A stretch of DNA of 64,000 nt. It comes from Micromonospora sp. Llam0 (lineage in GTDB: Bacteria > Actinomycetota > Actinomycetes > Mycobacteriales > Micromonosporaceae). A program made the position numbers and the translations under genes. The notes beneath the pieces are model-generated. The model searched no databases and had not been told where the DNA came from. It was given only the letters and a program-made list of their open reading frames with translations. The DNA lies in NCBI RefSeq assembly GCF_003751085.1, contig NZ_RJJY01000001.1:2356001-2420000 (forward strand), in the 5' to 3' direction. Positions 27,696 to 35,121 of the stretch are shown piece by piece; position 1 is the first letter of the stretch, and every line of letters starts with the position of its first letter.

Positions 27696-28397
27696 CTACC
27701 GGGTGAATGCGAGCAGGTCGATGTGGCACACACGGTCGGCAGCAGCTGGGTCGTCGGCGGCGTCCGCAGCTTGACCGCTGGTCGCGTGGTACAGGAACTG
27801 GTCACCGGTGTCGCAACCGCCGACGGCGACGATCTGCAACACGTGATCAAAGCCGGCCGCCTGGGCGACGGGCAACAGCCGCGCCATGTGCTCGGCGTGA
27901 CTGGCACCCGCCTGGCCCGGCTCAGCGGAGCGAACGGCGGCGATCACGCAACCGTCCAAATCGGTGATCAGCCGGCAGGCGGCAAACAGCGTGGTCGGCT
28001 TGCTCGGCCACACCGCATCGCGGGGCCAGCGCCACACCACCAGCGTTGCCGGCGACATCGACACCTCGTGGTCGCTGAGCAGCGCTGGGCTGGTGATAGC
28101 CCGGTAGGTCCGAGCAGCGGCCTCGGCCGCGATGTTCAGATGAGGGTCGCCGTCGAAGTCTGCGACAACCTCGTGCGGGTCTGTGTAGATCTCGATGAGT
28201 CGCCGGGCAAGCCGCGACGCGAAGGACGCGTCTCGTTCGCCCTCAGACGAGTCGCCGCTGCTGTCGTCGAGTCGCCACACCGCAATCGGAACCAGCGCGG
28301 CGGCGATGGCGTCGTCGCCGAACTGGGCCTCACTGTCCGGAGTGGTACTCGTCGCGTCGGGCTTTGTCTTTCGGGAGTGGTCGTCGCGCGTTGTCAT
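27696..28397 (-). CDS. unknown protein with a weak methyltransferase-like segment
   Basis: A 233-residue product from ATG 28397 (MTTRDDHSRKTKPDATS); a longer frame upstream runs through repeat-rich intergenic DNA and is rejected. VWRLDDSSGDSS then RLARRLIEIYTDPHEVVADFDGDPHLNIAAEAAARTYRAI resembles the layout around motif I of N4/N6 DNA methylases, but the canonical DPF.GSG glycines are missing, so catalysis is doubtful. It is the first gene of the leftward AbrB2-integrase 2 operon. The call is tentative. Confidence 0.45.
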   Translation of the reverse strand: MTTRDDHSRKTKPDATSTTPDSEAQFGDDAIAAALVPIAVWRLDDSSGDSSEGERDASFASRLARRLIEIYTDPHEVVADFDGDPHLNIAAEAAARTYRAITSPALLSDHEVSMSPATLVVWRWPRDAVWPSKPTTLFAACRLITDLDGCVIAAVRSAEPGQAGASHAEHMARLLPVAQAAGFDHVLQIVAVGGCDTGDQFLYHATSGQAADAADDPAAADRVCHIDLLAFTR

Positions 28398-29106
28398 GGG
28401 GCTGTGTGGCTCCCGCGCCGACTGGCCGTGTTCGCACCCTCTAAATGCCCAACAACCCAGCCCTGCGCGAGCCCGGGACCCCACCACGGACCCAACAGGC
28501 ACCCAACAGCACTGCGGCTCTCCTGCACAGAGGCCACCCAACAGCACCAGTCACCACAACAGCCTGTTGGCCAACAGACGCCCAGCTAGCCCAGTACTAC
28601 CCAACAGTTGCGTCCCGTTATCCAGGAGTCGGCGAGCTGAGCCATCGAGATCAGCAGCCCCTGCTGCGCTTGTTCCACCTTCACAAACGCATTCAGCCGG
28701 CGGACAGCGTCTACGCCCGCGAGCCGCGCGGCGGGATCAGTCGTCTGCGCTCGTCAGGCTGCTGCGGAACTGGACCCGGGTGGCTCCCGCAGGACACCTA
28801 CTCTGTATGTTCCGCCGCTGCCCGAAGGGGTGCTGCTGGCGGGGTGAGTGTCGAGAAGCCCTCGGCTGTGCGGATCTTTCCACCCAACATCCGCCCAACA
28901 GGGCCGTGAGCTGCACTGTTGAGCTGCCGCGTCCGACGACGCCGGGTGTCGTACTTCGGCTGCCTGTGGGTGGACATGCCCCCTGAGCAGGCCCAACAGG
29001 TTTTTCGTCGCGTCCGCGTGATCGTGGACTGTTCGGTAGGCATGCGCGGATAGGGGTCTCGCACCGCCGACAGGGTGCGGTGCCCGAGCCTCTCGCAAGG
29101 GATGCC
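28398..29106. repeat. divergent control region with CCCAACAG repeats
   Basis: This 709-bp non-coding gap separates the leftward integrase operon from the rightward transfer operon. CCCAACAG occurs at 28491, 28502, 28537, 28610, 28894 and 28992, with near matches CCCAACAA (28448) and CCCAACAT (28883), plus a perfect 14-bp palindrome CTGTTGGCCAACAG (28564-28577). Chance would give about one copy per 65 kb per strand. The layout suggests binding sites for an element-encoded regulator or replication initiator. Confidence 0.7.
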
Positions 29107-30096
29107 ATGTCTGCTCGATCCTGGCCGTCATCGCCGCTGGCCGCGGCCGAACGCGCCTTCACCCTCCTGGTCCAGCCGCCCACGCACGTCGGATTCGACG
29201 GCCGCGGCTTCGATGGTCTGCCCGACGACATCCTGCCGTTGGAGCGGTTACGAACCTTCCTGCTGTCGCCGCAGGCCAGCGCCGAGGTGCGCGACGCCGT
29301 GTGGCGTGAACTGGTCATCCGCGCCCGCCGGGACGGCCCCGCCTGGGTCGTGGCCGCGGTAGGCATAGCTATGCCCGGCCTGCGTCACGTCGCCGGGCTA
29401 CTCGCCGCGGGATGGCGCGGCGACACCAGCGACCTGGACGCCGAACTGCTGGTCGGCTTCGTCGCGCGGCTCAAGACCATCGATTTGGAGCCGGCTCGGA
29501 TCTGCGGCCGACTGATCGATGCCGGTTTGCGTGCCGCCCGCAAGGCCCGGGACGCCGACTCCGACGCTCAGCTGATCCATATCGACGCGACCGGGCCGAT
29601 CGCGCCGATCCACCCATGGGACCACCCGGACCTGGTGCTGGCCCGCGCCGTCGCGGCCGGGGTGCTCGACGCCGACGAGGCGAAACTCATCGCCGCCACC
29701 CGCCTCGAAAACGCCACCCTCGCCCAGGCTGCGGCGGCGCTGGGCATCAGCTCCAGCTTGGCCTCCTCCTGGCGGTTGAAGGCCGAGCGCCGGCTCCTGG
29801 AGGCGATCCGCGAGGGCGACCTCGCGTTCGTACCGCTGCGGCCCCGGCGCCCCCGCCGCCGCTGCGGCGCGACCCAACAACGGGTCGCCGCGACCCAGCA
29901 GCACGTCGCAGGCACCCAACAGGGAATCGATGACTCGGACGCGCACCAACAGCGACCGGGTGTTGGGTCGCTGTTGGGTTCGGCTGCGGCGGCGGACGTC
30001 GTGTTGGCCGCCCAACGGCAGGCCTTCGTGGGCAAGGCATCGGACCGAGAAGCGGCCGGTGTCGGCGCCCCGGGGATCGGGGCGCGGCCGGCCTGA
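29107..30096 (+). CDS. sigma-70-like / HTH regulator of the transfer operon
   Basis: A 329-residue product from the ATG at 29107 (MSARSWPSSPLAAAERAF). Residues about 60-190 are helical, and VLDADEAKLIAATRLENATLAQAAAALGISSSLASSWRLKAERRLLEAI at about 195-245 is a sigma-70 region 4-type helix-turn-helix. The C-terminal tail is Gln-rich (ATQQRVAATQQHVAGTQQ) because CCCAACAG-type motifs run through the coding sequence here. Similar proteins sit at the head of transfer operons in actinomycete elements; regulation of transfer is an inference. Confidence 0.65.
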   Translation: MSARSWPSSPLAAAERAFTLLVQPPTHVGFDGRGFDGLPDDILPLERLRTFLLSPQASAEVRDAVWRELVIRARRDGPAWVVAAVGIAMPGLRHVAGLLAAGWRGDTSDLDAELLVGFVARLKTIDLEPARICGRLIDAGLRAARKARDADSDAQLIHIDATGPIAPIHPWDHPDLVLARAVAAGVLDADEAKLIAATRLENATLAQAAAALGISSSLASSWRLKAERRLLEAIREGDLAFVPLRPRRPRRRCGATQQRVAATQQHVAGTQQGIDDSDAHQQRPGVGSLLGSAAAADVVLAAQRQAFVGKASDREAAGVGAPGIGARPA

Positions 30097-30190
30097 GTGG
30101 CTGTGTTCGCACCCGATCACCCACGGCTGGAAGGAGCGACGCTCCCACGGCTCTGCCCCGGTTCCCGGTGGCGCACCTCACCCATTTCGA

Positions 30191-30206
30191 GCCCCGTACG
30201 CGGGGC
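30191..30206 (+). promoter_or_regulatory. hairpin before the pilin-like gene
   Basis: GCCCCG and CGGGGC form a perfect 6-bp stem with a TACG loop, 14 bp before the pilin gene. It is too close to the ribosome site (GGGAGG, 30207-30212) to be neutral, and may protect or gate this mRNA. Confidence 0.35.
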
Positions 30207-30220
30207 GGGAGGTGCCTACC

Positions 30221-30559
30221 ATGTTCCGCCGCAACCTTTACCGCATTGCCGCTGTCACGGTCGTGTTCCTGGCGACCGTGGCCGGCTCGGCCCCGGCGTA
30301 CGCGGCCGACCCAGAGAACCGGGCGCCGTATTCGCTGCCCGTGATCATCACGAACATCACGAACTGGATCATCGGGATCCTGGTCGGCGTCGCCACCCTG
30401 TTCCTCACCATCGGCGGTCTGCGCCGTCTGGCCGCGGGTGGCGACCCGACCGAGATCGAGAAGTCCAACTCCGCGTTCAAGAACGCTCTCCTCGGCTACG
30501 CGTTGGCGGTCCTCGCGCCGATCCTGCTCGCGATCGTGCGCAGCTGGATCGGCGGCTGA
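30221..30559 (+). CDS. VirB2/TrbC-like pilin or small T4SS membrane subunit
   Basis: A 112-residue product with a strong GGGAGG box. It has a signal peptide (YRIAAVTVVFLATVAGSAPAYA) cleaved near AADPEN, followed by two membrane helices (VIITNITNWIIGILVGVATLFLTIGG and ALLGYALAVLAPILLAIV) joined by a short polar loop LRRLAAGGDPTE. This two-helix prepilin-like plan is that of VirB2/TrbC subunits. It lies one base before the VirB6-like gene, at the head of the secretion cluster. Confidence 0.75.
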   Translation: MFRRNLYRIAAVTVVFLATVAGSAPAYAADPENRAPYSLPVIITNITNWIIGILVGVATLFLTIGGLRRLAAGGDPTEIEKSNSAFKNALLGYALAVLAPILLAIVRSWIGG

Positions 30560-30560
30560 G

Positions 30561-31952
30561 ATGGGCGACTGGCTCGCCGATCAGCTCATCGGCCCCATCC
30601 TCACCTGGTTCGCCGAGACCGTGATCGGCGTACTGAATGCTCTGTGGGACCTGCTGCGGGTCACCGCGTTCGTCAGCCCCGACGTGACCGCACTGCCGCA
30701 GGTCACCGCGTTCGCCAGCACCTCGTTGGGCATCGTGAACGTCTGCTACGTGCTGGCGTTTTTGTGGACGGCGATCCTGGTGATGGGCCGCGACACCGTT
30801 CAATCGCAGGTCGGGCCAGGTGAGCTGATCCCTCGCCTGGTCATCGGCCTGATCGCCGCGAACTTCGCCATCCCGCTGTCGTCCACGATCATCGGGCTGG
30901 CCAACGCGTTGACCGCCGCGTTGACCAGCCAGGACATCACCGCGTCCGGGTCGATGGAACATCTGCGGAGCACCACGGTCGGCGCGTTGAACGGCCAGGT
31001 CGGCGCCAGCCCGGTGAGCTTCCTGCTGCTGTTCATCGGTCTGCTGATCGCGGTGTTCGCCGGGATCCTCCTCGTGCAGTGGATCATTCGCATCGGAGTG
31101 CTCGTCGTCGCTGTCGGCATCGCGCCGATCGCGCTGGCGCTGCACGGGACCCCGCAGACCGAAGGTGCCGCCAAGCTGTGGTGGCGCACGATCCTCGGCA
31201 CGCTCGGCACGGTGGTTCTGCAGGCGGTCGCCCTGCACACCACGCTGACGGTCTTCCTCGCTCCCGACAGCAATCTGCAGGTGCTCGGGCTGCCGATACC
31301 CGGTGGTGACCCCGCCGCGATCATGAACCTGCTGATTGTGGTGTGCCTGCTGTTCGGCGTGGTCAAGATCCCCGGACTGATGAGTCGCTACATCACCCGG
31401 ACCCCGTCGAATCCGGTGGGCACGGTCCTGCGCGTCGTACTCGTACAGCAGGTGACCCGCGGGATCTCACGTGTGTTCAATGCCGGCAAGGGTGCTATGA
31501 CGGCCACCGGCCGCAGCAGCGGCGGTGCCGGCGGTGCCGCCGCTGCCAGCGGGCCGTGGCCGGTGAGTTCGGGCGGCGGAGGCCAGGTGCGTTCTCGTCC
31601 CGCCGCGTCGTCTCCGGGGCCCCTTGCTGCCGGTTCCGCGCCCCGACCCTCGCCGCGGCCGACGGGTGCAGGGCCCGGCCGCGCCGGCGCCGCTTCCCCG
31701 ACCGGCCGCGCCGTACGCCCCTACACCCGCGACGAGATCGCCGGCGGCGTCGACCTCTATACCCGCACCGTGCGGAAGCGGGCCGCACCAGCTGTTCCTG
31801 CCTCGGCACGGCCGCAGGCCGTCGCGGAACCGACGCGGTCGGAGCCCTCACCGGTCTCCCCCAGGGTCACCCCGGCGACCGCGATGCCTCGTACCCGGCC
31901 CGTGCGCCAGCCGGTCACCGGCAAAGGAAGCCGCCCCGTCCACACCCGCTGA
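30561..31952 (+). CDS. VirB6/TrbL-like polytopic T4SS membrane protein
   Basis: A 463-residue product. Residues about 45-300 contain roughly seven membrane helices (VCYVLAFLWTAILVM, LIPRLVIGLIAANFAIPL, PVSFLLLFIGLLIAVFAGILLVQW, IGVLVVAVGIAPIALAL, LLIVVCLLFGVVKIPGL), the plan of the conjugation-channel protein TrbL/VirB6. A disordered Gly/Ser/Pro tail follows. Near its end VRPYTRDEIAGGVDLYTRTV matches a motif in the small protein encoded at 32062. The gene abuts the pilin-like gene, so the two are cotranslated. Confidence 0.85.
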   Translation: MGDWLADQLIGPILTWFAETVIGVLNALWDLLRVTAFVSPDVTALPQVTAFASTSLGIVNVCYVLAFLWTAILVMGRDTVQSQVGPGELIPRLVIGLIAANFAIPLSSTIIGLANALTAALTSQDITASGSMEHLRSTTVGALNGQVGASPVSFLLLFIGLLIAVFAGILLVQWIIRIGVLVVAVGIAPIALALHGTPQTEGAAKLWWRTILGTLGTVVLQAVALHTTLTVFLAPDSNLQVLGLPIPGGDPAAIMNLLIVVCLLFGVVKIPGLMSRYITRTPSNPVGTVLRVVLVQQVTRGISRVFNAGKGAMTATGRSSGGAGGAAAASGPWPVSSGGGGQVRSRPAASSPGPLAAGSAPRPSPRPTGAGPGRAGAASPTGRAVRPYTRDEIAGGVDLYTRTVRKRAAPAVPASARPQAVAEPTRSEPSPVSPRVTPATAMPRTRPVRQPVTGKGSRPVHTR

Positions 31953-32061
31953 CCTGCGCCCCTCGCCCCGCCACGCAAGAACCTCCCATGCCACGACGCG
32001 GACGTCTCTCGCCCACGCCGTGCACGGGAATCACCTACCGAACCTGTCTGAAAAGGGAAAC

Positions 32062-32289
32062 ATGATGGAGACGCCACAGCACACCGCTGACGCGGCGATG
32101 ACCGACCCGACTACGTCCCGCCTCCCGGCCGGCAGCGCCGACATTGTCGCGTTCGCCTGGCCGACGAACCGTCCCGTCTACGCCTACACGCCGGAGGAGA
32201 TCGCCGAAGGTGTGGACCTCTACACCCAGGCGATGAAGGCCCGTGCCAGGGGCGCGCGGGCTGCCGGGGGCGACGATGCGTCCGAGTGA
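32062..32289 (+). CDS. small soluble protein sharing a motif with the VirB6-like tail
   Basis: A 75-residue product with an AAAGGGAAA ribosome site. It is mostly polar apart from VYAYTPEEIAEGVDLYTQAMKAR, which aligns with the C-terminus of the upstream VirB6-like protein (YTRDEIAGGVDLYTRTVRKR). The shared 14-residue core may be a docking peptide for a common partner such as the VirB4-like or coupling ATPase. It overlaps the PrgI-like gene by 14 bp. No known family. Confidence 0.65.
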   Translation: MMETPQHTADAAMTDPTTSRLPAGSADIVAFAWPTNRPVYAYTPEEIAEGVDLYTQAMKARARGARAAGGDDASE

Positions 32290-33214
32290 TGACGTCACCC
32301 CGACCGCCCGCATTCCCACCGACGTCGACACCCCAGACAAGATCGTCTATGGACTGACCGCCCGGCAGTTGGCCATCCTGGCCGTGGCCGGGGTGATCGG
32401 CTACGGCATCTTCCGCGCCGTGGGTGACCTGCTGCCGCAGCCGGTCCTGTTCGCGATCCTCACCCCCCTCGCAGGGGCTGCGGTGGTACTGGCCTTGGGA
32501 CGCCGCGACGGACTGTCCATGGACGCCTGGCTGTTCGCCGCGGTGCGGCATACCCGCAGTCCCAAACGGTCAGCCCCCGCTGCGACTGGCCGACCCGTCG
32601 CGGCGCCGGCCTGGGCGCCGGACACCGCCGCGCCCACCACGGCGGTGCCGGTGCTGCGGCTGCCGGCCACCGCGGTCAGCCACACCGGTGTCATCGACGC
32701 CGGCTCGCACGCGGTGGCGCTGGTGGCCTGCACCACCGTGAACATCGGGCTGCGCACCGGCGACGAGCAGGCCGCGCTGATCGGAAGCTACGGACGGTGG
32801 CTCAACTCGCTGGCCGGGCCGGTGCAGATCGTGATCTCCGCGCAGCGGGTCGATCTGTCCAGCCACGCCCAACGCATCGCCGACAACGCCGAGACCATCG
32901 GCAACGACGCGTTGGCCGACGCCGCCCGGGACTACGCCGACTTCCTCTTCGAGGTCGCGGCAGGGCGGGACCCGCTGTGGCGCACGGTCACCATCGCCGT
33001 CACCGCAGCCGGCGACACCGGCCGCGACACCGAGGTCCTGCGCCGCGCCGAACACGCGGCGTCCGCGCTGTCCGCGCTCGGCGCGCAGACCGCCGTCCTC
33101 GACGGAGGCCGGACCGCCGCCGTGTTGACCTGCGCCACCGACCCCTACAGCCCGGCCGACGTCACCTGGGCCCGTGCCCTGCCCGACGAGGCCATCACCG
33201 GACCAGGAGACTGA
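32276..33214 (+). CDS. PrgI-family T4SS membrane protein
   Basis: A 312-residue product from ATG 32276. An N-terminal PrgI-like unit has IPTDVDTPDKIVYGLTARQLAILAVAGVIGYGIFRAV, then LLPQPVLFAILTPLAGAAVVLALG, two membrane helices just after the TARQL motif. Residues about 120-312 form a soluble domain, as in SCO6880-like fusions that pair with VirB4. It sits one base before the VirB4-like gene, the usual PrgI-VirB4 order in Gram-positive conjugation systems. Confidence 0.83.
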   Translation: MRPSDDVTPTARIPTDVDTPDKIVYGLTARQLAILAVAGVIGYGIFRAVGDLLPQPVLFAILTPLAGAAVVLALGRRDGLSMDAWLFAAVRHTRSPKRSAPAATGRPVAAPAWAPDTAAPTTAVPVLRLPATAVSHTGVIDAGSHAVALVACTTVNIGLRTGDEQAALIGSYGRWLNSLAGPVQIVISAQRVDLSSHAQRIADNAETIGNDALADAARDYADFLFEVAAGRDPLWRTVTIAVTAAGDTGRDTEVLRRAEHAASALSALGAQTAVLDGGRTAAVLTCATDPYSPADVTWARALPDEAITGPGD

Positions 33215-33215
33215 C

Positions 33216-34997
33216 ATGCCCCTGCGGAAGCGAAAGCCCACCACCGGTGTGAGCCCGGCCGACGCGGCCGGCCTCGCGGCCGTCGTCGGCCCGGCCGCGA
33301 TCGAACACACCCCCCGCTGGCTGCGCGTCGGCGACGGATACGCGGCAACGCTGATCGTCACCGGCTACCCCGCGGCGGTCGGACCCGCCTGGTTGGACCC
33401 GCTGCTGGCCTGGCCCGGCCGACTCGACGTCGTCGTCTACATCGACCCCCTCCCCCCACCGATCGCCGCCGCCCGGCTCCGCAAGCAGCGGGCCCGGCTG
33501 GAGTCCAACCGACGCACCGACACCGAGAAAGGCCGCCTGATCGATCCGATCACCGAGGCCGCCGCCGACGACGCCGCGGACCTGGCCGACCGGATCGCCC
33601 GCGGTCACAGCAAACTCTTCCGCGTCGGCCTGTACCTGTGCGTGCACGCCACCAGCCTCGACGAGCTCGACGACGCGGTCGCGCACGTACGGGCCACCGC
33701 CGCCTCGGTCCTGTTGGACACCCAGCCGGCGACGTGGCGACAACTGCAAGGCTGGACCAGCACCCTTCCCCTCGCGACTGACGGGATCGGCATGCGGCGG
33801 GTGATGGACACCGACGCCATCGCGACCGCGTTCCCCCTCGCCTCGGCCGACCTGCCCGCGCCGCTACCGGGTGAACCCGGCGCCACCGGCGGCATGCTCT
33901 ACGGCCTCAACCCCGACTCCAACGGCGTCGTGTGGTGGGACCGGTGGGCACAACACAACGCCAACAGCGTCGTGTTGGCGCGATCCGGGGCAGGCAAAAG
34001 CTACTTCGTCAAACTCGAAGTGCTCCGCTCCCTCGCCGACGGCGTGCACGTCGCGGTGATCGACCCCGACAACGAGTACATCCGCCTCGCCGAAGCGGTC
34101 GGCGGCGTCACCATCACCCTCGGCGCCGGCGGCGTACGCATCAACCCCCTGGACATCCCGCCCAGCGACCGCCGCCCGCAGGCACGCACCTACCGGGCGT
34201 TGTTCCTCCACACGCTGATCTCGGTCCTACTCGGGCAGCAGCCGCCGCCGTCGGAACGGGCCGCGTTAGACAAGGCCATCAACGACGCCTACGACGCCGC
34301 GGGAATATCCAACGACCCCGACACCTGGCGCCGGCAGGCGCCCCTGCTGCGCGACGTCGCCGCAGCCCTCACCGCCCAGAGCACCGACGCCGCCGACACC
34401 CTCGCCGCCAGATTGACGCCATGGACCACCGGATCGTTCCGGGACCTCTTCGACGGTCCGACCACCACAGTGCCCAGCGGGCAGTTGGTGTGCTGGTCGA
34501 CACGCCAACTCGCGGACGAGCTACGCGCCCCCGGCATGCTCCTCGCCCTCGACGCGATCTGGCGCGAGGTAGACACCCCGGCGATCCGATCGGCGCACAC
34601 CCCGCGGCGGCTGGTCGTCGTCGACGAAGCCTGGACACTGCTACGCGACGGCGAGGGCGCCAAGTTCCTCTCCCGGCTGGCGAAGTCCGCACGCAAGCGG
34701 CGGGCCGGGTTGGCGGTCATCACCCAGGACGTCGGTGACCTGCTCGGCTCCGACCTCGGACAGGTCGTCATCGCCAACGCCGCCACCCAGGTGCTGCTCC
34801 GCCAAGCGCCGCAGGCGATCGACATCGTCGCCGACGTGTTCGGCCTGACCGGCGGTGAGGCACGGATGCTCCTCGCCGCCCGCCGCGGCGAGGGCCTCCT
34901 CATGTCCGGCTCCCACCGAGTGGGCTTCCAGGCCGTGGCCTCCAGACAGGAACACCGGCTGTGTATCGGAGACCTGGAGTTGCCCGACGACGAATGA
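33216..34997 (+). CDS. VirB4-like conjugation ATPase
   Basis: A 593-residue protein. The N-terminal domain (about 1-230) resembles the CagE/TrbE/VirB4 region. The C-terminal RecA-like ATPase has Walker A ARSGAGKSY at about residue 257, VHVAVIDPDNEY, Walker B RRLVVVDEAWTLL, and the downstream AVITQDVGDLLGS and NAATQVLLRQAP elements typical of VirB4. AGGAGA precedes the ATG. It energises assembly and substrate transport at the cytoplasmic face of the channel. An intrinsic terminator follows. Confidence 0.93.
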   Translation: MPLRKRKPTTGVSPADAAGLAAVVGPAAIEHTPRWLRVGDGYAATLIVTGYPAAVGPAWLDPLLAWPGRLDVVVYIDPLPPPIAAARLRKQRARLESNRRTDTEKGRLIDPITEAAADDAADLADRIARGHSKLFRVGLYLCVHATSLDELDDAVAHVRATAASVLLDTQPATWRQLQGWTSTLPLATDGIGMRRVMDTDAIATAFPLASADLPAPLPGEPGATGGMLYGLNPDSNGVVWWDRWAQHNANSVVLARSGAGKSYFVKLEVLRSLADGVHVAVIDPDNEYIRLAEAVGGVTITLGAGGVRINPLDIPPSDRRPQARTYRALFLHTLISVLLGQQPPPSERAALDKAINDAYDAAGISNDPDTWRRQAPLLRDVAAALTAQSTDAADTLAARLTPWTTGSFRDLFDGPTTTVPSGQLVCWSTRQLADELRAPGMLLALDAIWREVDTPAIRSAHTPRRLVVVDEAWTLLRDGEGAKFLSRLAKSARKRRAGLAVITQDVGDLLGSDLGQVVIANAATQVLLRQAPQAIDIVADVFGLTGGEARMLLAARRGEGLLMSGSHRVGFQAVASRQEHRLCIGDLELPDDE

Positions 34998-35053
34998 ACC
35001 CGGCAACGAAACGATACGGCCGGAACCGGCCGTGACCTGAGCAGACACTCCGA

Positions 35054-35098
35054 AGGGCCGTGGGCCGCCAGTCATGGCGGGTCCACGGCCCTCTTTTT
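35054..35098 (+). terminator. intrinsic terminator after the VirB4-like gene
   Basis: AGGGCCGTGG at 35054 pairs perfectly with CCACGGCCCT, the inner GCCGCC/GGCGG continues the stem with one bulge, and a run of five T (35094-35098) follows. It is the only classical hairpin-plus-T-tract terminator I noted in the element. It lies before the coupling-protein gene and could separate or attenuate it. Confidence 0.85.
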
Positions 35099-35121
35099 CG
35101 TCCTGCAGAGAGGACACATTC

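Noticed and set aside
27696..28397. Functional DNA methyltransferase
   Set aside because: The motif I region lacks the conserved glycines and no catalytic DPPY/NPPY motif is visible.
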